Positions 12,275 through 23,644 of a DNA stretch of 64,000 nt are shown here, one piece after another (position 1 is the first letter of the stretch; every line of letters begins with the position of its first letter). The stretch covers positions 1-64,000 of the forward strand of contig BDDC01000182.1 of the NCBI GenBank assembly GCA_001662425.1, written 5' to 3'. The notes below the pieces were generated by a model. That model worked only from the letters and a program-made list of their open reading frames with translations, had not been told where the DNA came from and ran no database searches. Both the position numbers and the translations under genes were made by a program. This stretch comes from Chlamydomonas sphaeroides. Taxonomy: Eukaryota; Chlorophyta; Chlorophyceae; Chlamydomonadales; Chlamydomonadaceae.

Positions 12275-12529
12275 GGCACTTGTATTTTCTTTATGTATGA
12301 GGACTACATGTGGCAACACGACTGCGCGGCCGCGGTGATGAAGCCCTGGCACTGACCCGGGGGCCCCGATGAAGAGAACGGGAGTTTGTCCGAGGAGCTC
12401 AGCCAACCCCGCAGAGTAGTCCAAACTTTTCATTCACGCAGCCCCTACAATGCTGTGCTTTTGAAGGACGCAACTGCACCTAGCACCAACTGCAACATCC
12501 CGGACGGTAGCGCGTCCACGGCCGCCACG
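12275..12529. promoter_or_regulatory. Shared head-to-head promoter region (LysM gene / 700-aa gene)
   Basis: 255 bp separate the two predicted start codons. If the plus-strand gene starts at the in-frame ATG at 12386 instead, only 111 bp remain. No specific element was identified. Confidence 0.35.
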
Positions 12530-15471
12530 ATGACCGACAACCTCACCATCCGCATGCTCATCACCCCAGTGTTGCCGTGGATTTGGCTGGGTACTCTGTG
12601 GCTGCGGCTTTACGTTTGGGCCATCGCTTTGGGGGTTATCAGCGGCTGCCTCATACTGGGCTCGGCATTAAGGCTGCCTCGACTTCTTTTGCTCGTCTCG
12701 GGCAAAGGCACTGCGTTGCGGCAATGCCAGTCGCCTGCCGACGTTGGGGACGAGGACGAAGACTTCAAGACACACACAAACGCGCTCTACGGCAGCCCTC
12801 GTGCGAAGCAAATGCGCCAGGTAAAGACAACACTTGCTAGGCGATGCAGGAGAAATGCCAGCTAGTTGGTTCGCTTCAGTGTTGACTAATGCTACCGGTG
12901 ACACGTCCGCCAGGTTCGGCACCGCCCCCTCGGCGGGCACGCGGACCACATCCTGCACGGCTCACCATCGCAGCAGGTGGTCGTGGTGGCGCCTACCGCG
13001 GCACCGCCAAGCACCGCGGCCTTCGGCCTGCCAGCCACACCGCTGCAAGCCGTCGAGGTGGGACGATTTTAAAAGCGAAATGCTCGATTGCTGTCAGTGG
13101 CTGGGCCGCTGTCTTTAATAAGCGTGCTGTGTCCTTAGCGTGTTGCCGCTAGCACCCAGCCCCCGGCCCCCAGCCCCCGGCCCCCGGCGCCCAGCGCCCA
13201 GCGCCCAGCGCCCAGCGCCCAGCGCCCAGCGCCCAGCGCCCNNNNNNNNNNNNNNNNNNNNNNNNNNNNNNNNNNNNNNNNNNNNNNNNNNNNNNNNNNN
13301 NNNNNNNNNNNNNNNNNNNNNNNNNNNNNNNNNNNNNNNNNNNNNNNNNNNNNNNNNNNNNNNNNNNNNNNNNNNNNNNNNNNNNNNNNNNNNNNNNNNN
13401 NNNNNNNNNNNNNNNNNNNNNNNNNNNNNNNNNNNNNNNNNNNNNNNNNNNNNNNNNNNNNNNNNNNNNNNNNNNNNNNNNNNNNNNNNNNNNNNNNNNN
13501 NNNNNNNNNNNNNNNNNNNNNNNNNNNNNNNNNNNNNNNNNNNNNNNNNNNNNNNNNNNNNNNNNNNNNNNNNNNNNNNNNNNNNNNNNNNNNNNNNNNN
13601 NNNNNNNNNNNNNNAGCGCCCAGCGCCCAGCGCCCAGCGCCCAGCGCCCAGCGCCCAGCGCCCAGCGCCCAGCGCCCAGCGCCAAACGCCCACCGCCCAC
13701 CGCCCACCGCCCAGCGCCCAGCAAGCTTCACAGCAGGCCACGCGCGGGTCCTTTCTGACGCTCATCCTGCCACGCAACCCCCTTCTCCTGCGCCCCCCCC
13801 CAGCTCGCCGCCGTGTTCTTCCTCCACTCCATCCAAGACTGCATCTCGGCCACAAACGACCTGCAGCAATGCGGCGCCACCGCCATCAAACGCATCCCGG
13901 CGCTCTTCCTCAGCGCTGCTGAGTCCGCAAGCTCTCTTACGCTGCAGGAGCGCACGCTCTTTGCCGTTCGCTCCATGCCCTGCCAGCGGTCATGCAGCCC
14001 GCTGCACAATGGCGCCGCGGCATCCGGCGCCGCCCACGCTGTCGCTGGCGGCACCGGCTCACATGTGCTCCTCACCTCCGGTCCAGACGACAGCCCTCAT
14101 GCCGTCGCGACCGCTGACGTGGTCTTCGTCAAAGAGCCAAGCGCTAGCCTGAGCCCGCGGAAGTCCAACCGCCGACTCTTTGCGGCCGCCATGCGCGGGT
14201 CCAAGCGCAGCTCCGGCGCCGTGCTCAGCTCCGTGGGTTTCGATTCAGATGAAGACCAGGCCGCCGCCAGCCAGGCGCTCGGGCTGTCCTTCAGCGTTTA
14301 CGCGGACAGCAATGGCGGCGGCGCTCCCGGTGGCTGGGAGCTCTTCCCCGGGAGCTCTCCGCTGCGGCGCACGGGAACCGGCCTGACAGCGTCGCCGACG
14401 AGTCCACTGACGTCGCCGCCGCGCTCGCCGGGTGTGGACTCTGGCGACTGGCCAGGGCACTGGGAGCAGGACAAGGACAGCGGGCGAGTGCTGCAGGCTG
14501 TGTCGCCATGGCAAGGGGCGGCGGCTGAGTCATCCGCGGCATCGCCGCCGCCCGCAGCCATGCAGGGCGGCGAGGCACCGGCAGCGCCGACAGCGGAGCC
14601 ACCTACCACCCCTCCGCGAGCGCGGCGTTCCATGGACTCCGGTGTTGGCGCTACCGCCGCCGGCGGTGAGGCTCCCGTATGCGCGCCGCCGCCGTCACCA
14701 GCACCTGCAGCGGCCTCGTCGCCATGGCGGCCCCAGCCAGCGGAGGACGGCATGGCGCTGGCAGCGCCGCCACCGCCACGGCTGCCGCTGCCGCCAGCAG
14801 CGGCTCTGGCTGCGGCGCCCGCTCGGCCTGGTGTGCCGGCGCCAATGCGCGCCAGCAGCCGCACCTCGCAGATGTCAGCTGGCTCTGACGAATGCAGTCC
14901 TCGCCTGCCCCTGCCCTTCTCCTCCGCCTCGGCTAGCGGATTCCTGAGCCGCCGGGCGCTTCTTGGAGGCGCCCTGCCGCCCGCTGCCCCTTCGCCAACG
15001 CACCGCCTGAGCCGCGGAGCCGCCCCCGCCGCGCCCGGCTTGTCCGCCGCGTCATTGGCGCGGCCCTGCCCCGCGCTGGGCTCTGGCAGCGACAGGAGCG
15101 CGGCCAAGGGTAGCGACAGCTGCTCGACGAGTGGCCGCCGCGCGACGGGTGGCGGCACAGCACGCGCTGGTGGCAGCGCCTCGGCAGCAGCCAGCTCGGT
15201 GCGTCACACGGTCGGTGGCGCCGTCGGCTCCGGCCGCAGCTGCAGCGGGGCGTCTTCCGCCGGCTCCACACCGAGCCCCGCAGCGGAGCGGTCGACGGCA
15301 ACCAGTCGGCTGAGCGCCGGAGGCAGCGCTCCAGGGGCAAGTGCGCATGGCTCGGGAGCCGGCGGGCGCCAATCAGCCGGGGCTGCGGCCGTGGGCAGCA
15401 GCAGAGGCGTGTCTTCTGGCGCTGGGGCGGCGCTAGCCAAGAAGCCGGCTGGGGGCAAGGGCTGGCGTTGA
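12530..15471 (+). CDS. Unrecognised membrane protein with long Ser/Ala/Pro-rich C-terminus, 700 aa
   Basis: Three exons fit in phase 0: 12530-12820, 12914-13057 and 13804-15471. The start at 12530 has a GCCACGATGA context; an in-frame ATG at 12386 would add 48 residues. Residues about 8-55 are strongly hydrophobic (ITPVLPWIWLGTLWLRLYVW, then ALGVISGCLILGSALRL) and probably form one or two membrane helices. An acidic patch (DVGDEDEDF) follows. Exon 3 opens with a conserved-looking block (AVFFLHSIQDCISATNDLQQ), and from about residue 250 the protein is low complexity and probably disordered. I do not recognise the family and assign no function. Intron 2 contains the unsequenced repeat gap. A TGTAA at 15859-15863 lies 388 nt past the stop. 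Confidence 0.75.
13187..13721. repeat. 7-bp tandem array (CAGCGCC)n with assembly gap
   Basis: Near-perfect CAGCGCC units flank both sides of the N run and become variant (CCACCGC, CCCCGGC) at both ends. The array lies in intron 2 (13058-13803). Open frames across it encode WALGAGR-type repeats on all frames and are artefacts of the 7-bp unit. Confidence 0.95.
13242..13614. other. Assembly gap, 373 N
   Basis: Unsequenced bases inside the 7-bp array. The true array length is unknown. Confidence 0.99.
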
Positions 15472-15831
15472 GGCGAGCGAGGGTCTTGGCTGCAGCGTGG
15501 GCGGAGGACATGGCGGGTCCGGACGGTCTTATGGAAAGTGGTGCTGCCTGCGTGTGCGGGACCCCCAGTCAGGTGATCCTGCCCGTCTTTCTTTACATGC
15601 TGCTATTTTGTGATGCTACTTGGCGCATGTGATCAGGGCCGAGGACCCGGGGTTGTTGAAATGAGCGCGCCCAGCGCGCGTGTGGCGCCAAATCATGCAA
15701 ACGTGGAGGGGTGGATACGGCAAAATAAGATCCCATGGATGGCGCCAGCTGCACGGGGATAGCGATGCTGTGCGCACTGCAGTGGCAGCGGAGCCAATGT
15801 GGTACGCAGACAACCAATGCTTCAATTGCAA

Positions 15832-15863
15832 TTACATGCGCGCAACAGGGCGCAAGCCTGTAA
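15832..15863. promoter_or_regulatory. Two opposing TGTAA poly(A) signals
   Basis: TGTAA reads on the plus strand at 15859-15863 (for the 700-aa gene) and on the minus strand at 15836-15832 (for enkurin). If both are used, the two convergent transcripts overlap by a few tens of bases. Confidence 0.55.
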
Positions 15864-16240
15864 CGTTTGTAGCTCCGCTTGAGCCATGTCAGCGCCGTAG
15901 CGCCAGCTTGCCGCTATGCACGTGCTTGGCCGCCGTCCCGATCAGGGGGGAGCCCCCCCTGGTCCCGATCACTACGGCCTAATAGGCTGCCCCGCCGCTT
16001 GACGCCGCTTCCACGTTGGCGACTCCTCTTGGTTGTGCCCAGCATTCCATACCGTCAGTACACGCCTGCCTCACTCGCCCGCGCTCTTTGTCTAGCCAGT
16101 GCTCTTAAAGACCCCGTCTGCCCCTATCCTTGGATGCATTGCACTGCGGCCCGACCCTCCCTGACACCTTTCAACACCAAACGCCGCTGTACGCTGCACA
16201 CTGCGCTGCCCCCTGCCCCGCCCCCGTCGCCGCGCCCCGC

Positions 16241-18077
16241 TCAGTCCTCCACGACCAGCACCACTTCGCCCCGTTCCAGCGTCCGGATGTCGCGCTCGAT
16301 CTCCGCCAGCTCCCGCTCCATGGCCTCCTTGCGCGCCTTCTTGGGCCCGCTGTCCACGCTGAGCGACAGGCCCTGGTACGCCGTGTTGACGCTGCCCCAC
16401 TTGGCCTTGAGGTGCCGCACCAGCTGCTGCCGGTCCTCGGGGGACAGCTGGCTGACCGTGGCGTTGGCGGCCTGGGAGGGGGAGAGAGAGGGGCAGCGGG
16501 GACAGGGCTCCGGCTGAGCGAGGGGTCCATGCTTGACATGACTTGTCCCGCAGTCGGCGGCAGGGCATCCATGGTTTAAACCGCTTGACCCCGAATGCGC
16601 GCAACAGCCCCACACAACCCCATAACGGGGCACACTGCACCACGCTAAGCAGTGCCTAGCACCAGCTGGCGCCCTTACCCAAGCCGTTCTATCCGTTCAA
16701 TCTACGCCAAGCAGCAGCGCCCCACGCTCAGGATTGATTGAGCAATGTAGCGCGGCAAACTTGCTGTTGTGCCGCGCGCTCTGGTGCATGTGCCTTTCCC
16801 TAGCGCACGGATCCCTGCCCCAGCCTGACCGCCTCACCGGCGCTTCCCGCATGCGCAGGTATTGCGTGAACTGCTCCTTTTCCCGCGCCACGCGGTCCTT
16901 GTTGCGTTTGAGGTACATCGGCACTTTCCCTGTGGGCAAGACCGAGCGGCAGAGGGGCCCAGGTGAGCGCGCAGCCTGCTACATGAAGCTGGCGGCAGGA
17001 CGACGTGTCGACGCAAGCCCCAGCGCGCTGTGCTCTTCCAGCCTCCTCCGCACAGGCCGCTCACCGTAATCGGGCTTCATCGTCCACTGGAAGGCGGGCT
17101 CCGGCACCTTGCCGGGCTTTGCGAGGATCACGTCCACCTGAAGCAACAGCGGAGAGCCATGAGCAGCGCACAATGGGCAGGGCCAAGACGCGTCAGCGGT
17201 GTTGCTGGATCATGTCAGGTGTCAGGACGAAGGTGGCGGGACATACGTTCGGTGGTGGGGGAAGGTGCGGTTGGCGGGCCGCGTTGCGTGTGGGGCGCCG
17301 CGCGCGCGGCCAGCGAATGTTGCATAATCCGAGCTCGCCATGCAGGTTGCTGCCGTGACGATTGTGGACCTGGAAGTAGGCATTTGGCAATCACAGAACG
17401 AGGCCTCACCGCATTGGAAGTAATGAAGTTTTTATTGCTTGTGAGCCCCATGATGGGCTTCTCCTCCTTGGCAGGCACCGGCGGCCGAATCTTTGTCTTG
17501 GGCATGGTCGGGGGCCCGGCTGGGGACGGAAGACGGGTAAAGGACATGTTTAAGCGGAGGCGGCAAGGACCATAGCGAGGGCAGCGCGGCCGGGGGCCTG
17601 GCGGGCCGGGAGGCCGCCCCGCCGGCAGGACGGACGGGTTTGAGTGCACGCGACGACAGCGAGGGCAGCGCGACATGCTTGTGAGCCTACATCTCGCCGA
17701 TCTGCACACATTGCCGAAGTAGCGTAGGGTGTTCCTTACGTGGAGGAAGCTTGGGCTCCTTCTCATGTGCGGCGAGGAAGGTGGGCCCGTTGGCACCGTC
17801 TGGTCGCCCCATCGTGGCATGTCCTTGGAGCTTGTTCTGCCCGAACTCGAACTGAGATGGGAGCGTCTTGCCCGGGAACTGCGGACGCAGAGGCATAGTG
17901 CACCGCGTCAAGCCCTTTGCGCGCTGCAGTAATGCGCAAGTACGAGCTAGCCGGCTAGTCCCACTGCCGGCTGATGGTCGGCGGGGCCAAGCAGCTCACC
18001 TTCGAGGTATGCATCGTAGGACGTTGCGGCACCTCCTGCGGCTGAGGAATCAATGCATAGACGCTTTCTTCTTGCAT
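16241..18077 (-). CDS. FAP106: Enkurin / flagellar-associated protein 106, 255 aa
   Basis: Ciliary protein; in motile axonemes enkurin/FAP106 is a microtubule inner protein near the inner junction of the doublet (family knowledge). Six in-phase exons: 18077-18000, 17923-17740, 17519-17410, 17137-17065, 16929-16838, 16471-16241. The 255-residue product matches the length of human ENKUR (256). Diagnostic stretches are SVYALIPQP (residue 5 on), EEKPIMGLTSNKNFITSNAV, PDYGKVPMYLKRN, LSPEDRQQLVRHLKAKWGSV, and the final YQGLSLSVDSGPKKARKE followed by a charged helix ending in VVED. Pro-rich PPPGPPT and RPPVPAK segments could serve as SH3-type sites. The gene confirms that the organism makes motile cilia at some stage. 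It is convergent with the 700-aa gene. Confidence 0.95.
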
Positions 18078-19298
18078 GGCTGCTGAATAGTCCCAAGGTG
18101 TTTTGGCCAACAGCGGCTTCGGCAACTAGGTTTGCGAGGGACGAACGTATGAGCGAGAGTGTTCGCGTTGTTCTGTTGCTTTATAGAATGTGATGTGCTG
18201 CGTGAAACTTCCTGTGCATTATAATGTGGTAGTCTGTTGCCGTGGCACTATGTTGCATGGTATTGGCAAGCGTGAGTCCTTAGAAGCATGAGGCACGAAA
18301 CACACAGCCGTCACTCCATCACCCCTTACAGCAAGACACGCCCCCAAGCTCACCAAGAGGAATGGCCTGCAGACACGCACGCTGTACGCAGCTTTCTGAC
18401 GGGGCTAACCAAGGGGAACCCGTCCGATGGGGACATACGTGTCCTGACGACACCTGACACTAAGCCCGCTGCCTAGAACCCGTTTTCGCAGGTTTCAGAT
18501 ATTCCTTCTTTGACTTCGTTCTAGTTTATCATTAACCCGATGCCCAAGCGCGGCCCACAAGCTCACAAGGTTCTCCTGGGCGAGTTTGCTGATGTGTGCT
18601 GGGACGTCGGCGGGTTTCAAGAGTCTGGTCACAACAACTGGTCACGATCTGGTCAGCTCTGGCCACATACAAAGTTGCAGGCCCTTGCGGCCCAAACAGC
18701 ACGACACAGTGTGCAGCCCAACACTTTGGCAGCCGCTGCCAGCCCTGGCCTGCTAGTCAGCCTGCTGGTCAGTCAGGCAAACTTGACGCCAGCGACGAGC
18801 AACAACACGACTGTGCCTAACAAGCGCAAGTGCAGATGCTCTTATGCGAGCGCGCACCGTCAGCTCATCCCGCACACCACCAAAACAGCCTGGCGGTCCA
18901 CGACTTCGGGGTCCGAGTGCCACAGCGTTAGTCTAATCGTTTCATGCAAGTCCACTTTCTGCCTTGGCAGCGTGCGGGCGCCATGAGCGGTCCGGAGTTA
19001 AGAACCTCAACGCAGGAGCTCACACCTGACGGGCGGGCTGAGGGCCCGCCCATTCGGCCTCTCACCCAACGACAACACAGAACACGCATCACCACACCAC
19101 CGTACCTCGCACGCTCACACGCCCCATAGCGTATGCGTCCACCTGGCTACCAATCTGTTGCTATCGCTGTCCTTGGCACTCAGGTTATCCTCTTGCCTGT
19201 TGCCTCGTGGCCTGTTGCCCCGTGGCAAGTCAATGTCCGACACTCTTTTCCGCCCACCAATCCTGCTCGGCCCCACTCTCCGTGGGTGCCACACACGC
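18078..19298. other. Intergenic region between enkurin and GTP cyclohydrolase genes
   Basis: No supported gene. It contains the 5' flank of enkurin, the 3' flank of GTP cyclohydrolase (both minus strand) and the dispersed repeat at 18481-18536. Open frames here lack plausible splice sites or domains. Confidence 0.6.
18481..18536 (+). repeat. 56-bp dispersed repeat, copy 1
   Basis: 52 of 56 bases match 35064-35119 (starts CGTTTTCGCAGGTT, ends AAC). No similarity was seen immediately outside the 56 bases. Confidence 0.85.
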
Positions 19299-21460
19299 TC
19301 ATTGTTCCCGGAACATCCGCAGCACCTCCCGCCGCAGCTCCGGCCGGCTGGCGAAGTCGCCGCGCACCGCAAACGTCGTTGTGCTGCCGCTGTGGTTCTC
19401 CACGCCTCGGGCGACCATGCACATGTGCGCTGCGTCGCACACCACCATCACGCTCTGCGGCGCACCGTGCGCCTGCTCACATCCGTGTTGCCCCTCGGAC
19501 GCTGGCCCCGCGGCGCCGCCAGCTCTGGATGCCACAGCCAGCAAGGCCCCGACCTCGTCCGCCACCTGGTGTGTGATCCGCTCCTGAACCTGCAGCCGCT
19601 GCGTGAACGCCGCCACAGCTGCCTTCACGGACGCCGCCGGCAGCGGCTCCGCATGCGGCGCGGCGCGCCCGTTGGCACAGCCGCCCGTCCCGGAGGCTGC
19701 CGCTTCAGGAGCTCCCAGACCTTGGGACGGCGCCGGAGCGGCGGGCAAGTAGGCCACGAGTAGGCTGCCGTAAAAAGGCAGCATGTGGTGCTCGCACTGT
19801 GACGCGAAGGGCAGCCGCTGCAGAACCGCCCCACATAGCGGGCCTGAGGTGAGCTGCACGAAGGGCTCGCTGGCTGGCCGGCAGGTGCGCGGGCTACAGC
19901 CAGTCGAGCCGCCGCGGGTCGAGCCCGGGCAAGGACCGGCCGCCGGAGCGGACGAGGACGGCGACGGCGCGCAGCAGCAGCGCTGCGAGTAGCCCGCCGT
20001 GGGCGCGGCGGCGGAGGGCACCGCGGGCGCCGCGGCGGCGTGTGCCGCCGGCGCCGCCGGTGGGGCCGCTGCCGCCGCCTCCGTCAGCGGCCGCTGCTGG
20101 TAGCCCGCGGTCGAGCCGAGCAGCGACATGACGTAGCGCCGTGCCGAGCCCGCCAGGCCCGGCCGGTGCGGGTTCTCCCCCAGCTCGGCCAAGAGCTGCT
20201 GCATCGCCGACTCCATCTCGTCGCAAGAGCAAGGCGCCTCAAGGACCAGGTCGTCGCTGTCACCGTCCGTGTCGCGCTCGCTGGGGTCGGGCGTGCCCGG
20301 CGCAGCAACGCCGCCGTCGACGGCGGCCCTGGCCCCCGAAGCAGCGGCGGCGCTGGCCGCGGCCGCTGCGGCGGTGCCAAGCGCGGCGGCCAGCACGCCG
20401 TCAGCGTGCCGGATGTCGAGGTTGGTCACGGACGTGGCGGGCAGGTCCTCTAGGCCGAGCAGCGCGAGCAGCTCCTGCGGCCGCACAAGAAAGGGACATG
20501 GTTGAGCGGAGTAGCTTGAAGGTGCGATACGCTTTGCAAAGCAGGGTACAGTTAGCAAAGGTGCTGCAAGAGGGGGGTGGGCTGGCGACAAGGCGGCGTG
20601 CGCCGGCCTGCGGCGGGCGTTGCTGCGGCAGCCGCACCTCCAGGTGTGTCGAGGGCTTCTCCGCAAACACGCCTGACACGCACGCCGTCGTGCGCTCGTC
20701 GGGAGAGGCGCCGTTAGCGAGGTGCCGGGCCTGCAGCACCACGGCAATTCCATGGCACTCCAGGCTCTGCTCCAGCGCCAGCGCCACCTCCGCCGCAAGC
20801 CGCTCCTGCGTCTGCAGGCGCTTCGCGTACTGCTTGGTGAGGCGCGCTAGCTTGCTGAGGCCGAGCACGACTCCGTTCTTGGGGCGGTAAGCCACGTGGC
20901 AGCGGCCGTGGAAGGGCAGGAGCGTCTCCTCGCTGGTCGACGCAAAGTCGATGTCGCGCACAACGACCACTCCCTCGTCGCCCTGGTGTACGATGGGCTC
21001 GTGAAAGAGCGCCGTGCCGAGCGTGCTGCAGAGACGAGCGATGAGGCACACTCAGCCAAAAGCGAGGACAATTCATAACACGCGGTCGTTTCGTCCTTGC
21101 CCCCACCAGCACGCCAGGGACGGCTGAGGGCGATACGTGTGCTCCATAACCGCCCATCGACTGGCTGAGCGAAGCACCCCACCTGGATGTGTCTTGTTGG
21201 TAGCCCCGCGTGCAGTCCAACAGAGCTTTAGCGACCCTCTGCAGTAGGACAGCACGATCAAGAGCTTAGGGTGCAGGTTCACAGGGCTCACGCGCGACAG
21301 CGACCGAGGTAGCCGCCGAGGCCCGACCATCACGGTCGTGACCAGCCCCCCGCACCTTCGGGGTATCACGCAAGCCCTCACGGTCCAAGTCCTCGCCTAG
21401 TCCGCGGATAAGTACGCGCACAGCCTCCTCCATACGAGCGAGCCTGGCCGCGTGTGCCAT
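19299..21460 (-). CDS. GTP cyclohydrolase I, plant-type tandem-domain enzyme, 574 aa
   Basis: Makes 7,8-dihydroneopterin triphosphate from GTP, the first step of the pterin branch of folate synthesis. Four in-phase exons: 21460-21356, 21238-21183, 21025-20638, 20474-19299. Domain 1: MEEAVRVLIRGLGEDLDREG, DTPKRVAKALLDCTRGYQQ, GLSKLARL (109-116) and KRLQTQERLAAEV. Its zinc-binding loop is lost (TSEETLLPFHG, 84-94, instead of CEHH). Domain 2: LLAELGENPHRPGLAGSARR, SQCEHHMLPFYG (CEHH 410-413), RLQVQERITHQVADEV and AAHMCMVARGV (His 533, Cys 535). Domain 2 has the zinc ligands but its GLSK-type segment is replaced by an Ala/Gly/Pro-rich run. This matches the plant enzymes, where neither domain alone holds all catalytic residues (family knowledge). 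No transit peptide is evident, consistent with a cytosolic enzyme. Two low-complexity linkers make it longer than plant homologues. Divergent from the methyltransferase gene. Confidence 0.93.
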
Positions 21461-21668
21461 TTTGCCGCGTGTTGCAAAGGCAAGGTACTCCGCAAATTTA
21501 GCGCAGCATACTGTGTGAAGATGGTGTGTGGGTTGGGGTTATTCAGCAAACAAGTGTAAAGCCACGTTGTTTGCGTGTTTGGCAGCAGCGATGCAAGCTG
21601 CCCGCAATTATGTGAATTACCATCGCAAGTTATCACCCTACAATTGATGTGCACACTACAACTAACAA
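21461..21668. promoter_or_regulatory. Shared head-to-head promoter region (GTP cyclohydrolase / SpoU methyltransferase)
   Basis: 208 bp separate the two start codons. The interval is clearly more AT-rich than the flanking exons, as expected for a bidirectional promoter. No defined element was identified. Confidence 0.45.
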
Positions 21669-23608
21669 ATGAGCAGTCAGGGGCTTGCTACTGGCCGACG
21701 CTTGACTGACAAACAACTTGCACATCCTGCCCTGCGTGCCCAGCGACCCGCGTCGCTTTTTGCATCATGGCCTTGGCCGGGTGGTCGCACACTCCGGCGG
21801 GCCGCCGTCAGCCCGGCGACTGACCGCCAGCCGTTGACGGCCGCGGTGGTCGCCTCGATGCCCGCCACGCCAGCGCCTGCGGCGCTTGCACCTCTGCCGC
21901 CGGACCTGCTACTTCGCGACGTGCGGGTCATCCTGGTCGCTCCCAAGCACGAGGCCAACATCGGCGCTGTGGCCCGCGCAAGTGCGTCCCGTCGCCGCCG
22001 AGTTGCACACCTCCTCGCGCCCGCGCTGCCAGCTCCCTGTCACCCGCCGCCAAACCCCACACGCTGTCATCACCCCGCAGTGGCGAACTTTGACTGCGCC
22101 AACCTCACTCTGGTGGCACCGCGAACTGGCCCTGACTGGCGCGACGGCGACGCCGCGAAGGTCGCGTGCGGCGGCGGCGCCGCCGTGCTGGCCCGCGCCG
22201 CCGTCGCCGACAGCCTGGAGCAGGCGCTGGCGGGCGTGCGGGGCAGCAGCATCGGCTTCACCCGCCGTGCCGGCGCCACGCGCCTCGTGCACGCCTCGTT
22301 GGGGCACCTCATGGCGGACTTCCCATGGGCGCTGCCGCCGCCGCCGGCGGTCCCGGCGACGACGCCGGGCGCGGCCGTGGGCGCTGCGACGGGCTCTGGC
22401 GGTGCAGAGGCGGAGGAGGCGGGTCCGGGTGCAGCGGTGGGGGCTGCACTCGGCGCAGCGCCGGAGCGGGAGCCGCGGCCTGGGCTGGGCTCGTCGTGTG
22501 TGACGGCGCTGGTGTTTGGTCGCGAGGAGAGCGGCCTGACCGAGGCCGAGCTGCGGCTGTGCAGGTGGGGCCGCCGCCGGCGTGCGGGAGAGGGGAACGC
22601 CCGGGAAGAGAGGGCCATGCGGGAGGACGAGGCACGCGAGCTCAGGCTGGCTGCACTGGGTACACACGCACACACAGGGGGCAGGCTGGGCCGCGCTTCC
22701 GCGCTGGCGCATCTAACCGCATTCCCTCTGCGCATGGCCGACGCGCCACTATAACCGGGGCGTGCTGGGCCGCGTGTGGGGTTCTGTTCTACCGCACACT
22801 GGAACACACACAGTGCACTCGAGCGCTCTCCGCCCCTCCTCGCCGCCGCTCCTGTCGCAGCCACGCCTGCGCCATCCCCACCGGCCGCCTCCAGCCCAGC
22901 ATGAACCTGTCCCACGCGGTGGCGGTGGTGCTGGCGGACCTCTTCAGCACCCGCAGCGGCGTGGCAGCGCCCACGACTGCCGCAGTGGCTGCGACGTCGT
23001 CGGCCCAGGAGTCGGCGGGTGGCGCTGCAGCTGTGGGGCCGGGGGCAGCGGCGGCAGCGGCGGACTTGGGGGCTGGGGGAGTGCTTGGTGTGGCTGCGGA
23101 CTGGGGCGCTAGGACGGGCGCCGGCGCGGCTGAGGGCGTAGGTGGAACCGGGGCGGCGGCGTTGGCGGGCGGCGGCGGCGCGGAGGCGGGGCTGCTGCCC
23201 GCCAGCGCGGCGGAGGTGGAGCTGCTGCTGCGCAAGGTGGCGGCGGCGGCGGAGGCCGTGGGCATGAGCGGCGCCGAGGCCAGCGGCGGCGGAGGTGCGT
23301 GGCGCCGTCGCCGCTGCGGCCCCTGCGGCTGACAGCACGCGCCTGCTGCCGCTGCCCTGCCACCCAAGCTTGCCCGCTGCCTGAGCCTCTCCGCCCCATC
23401 ACTTCTCACCGCCCCGTCGCCCCTGCCTCCCCAACCGCCGTCGACCGGCCGGACCCCCGCCAGGCAACCACGGCCGCCGCCGGCTCCCCCTGGGCCACCT
23501 GCGGGCGGTGGCTAGCCGCGCCCGGCTGACGGCGGCAGAGAGCCGGTCGCTGCACGGGCTGGCGTCGGCGCTGCTGCAGGTGAGTGGCCCGGAGCCAACG
23601 GAGGTCAC

Positions 23609-23644
<36 letters not shown>

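Noticed and set aside
13115..13922. Repetitive WALGAGR-type frames across the N run
   Set aside because: A 7-bp tandem repeat is open in several frames; it is intronic.
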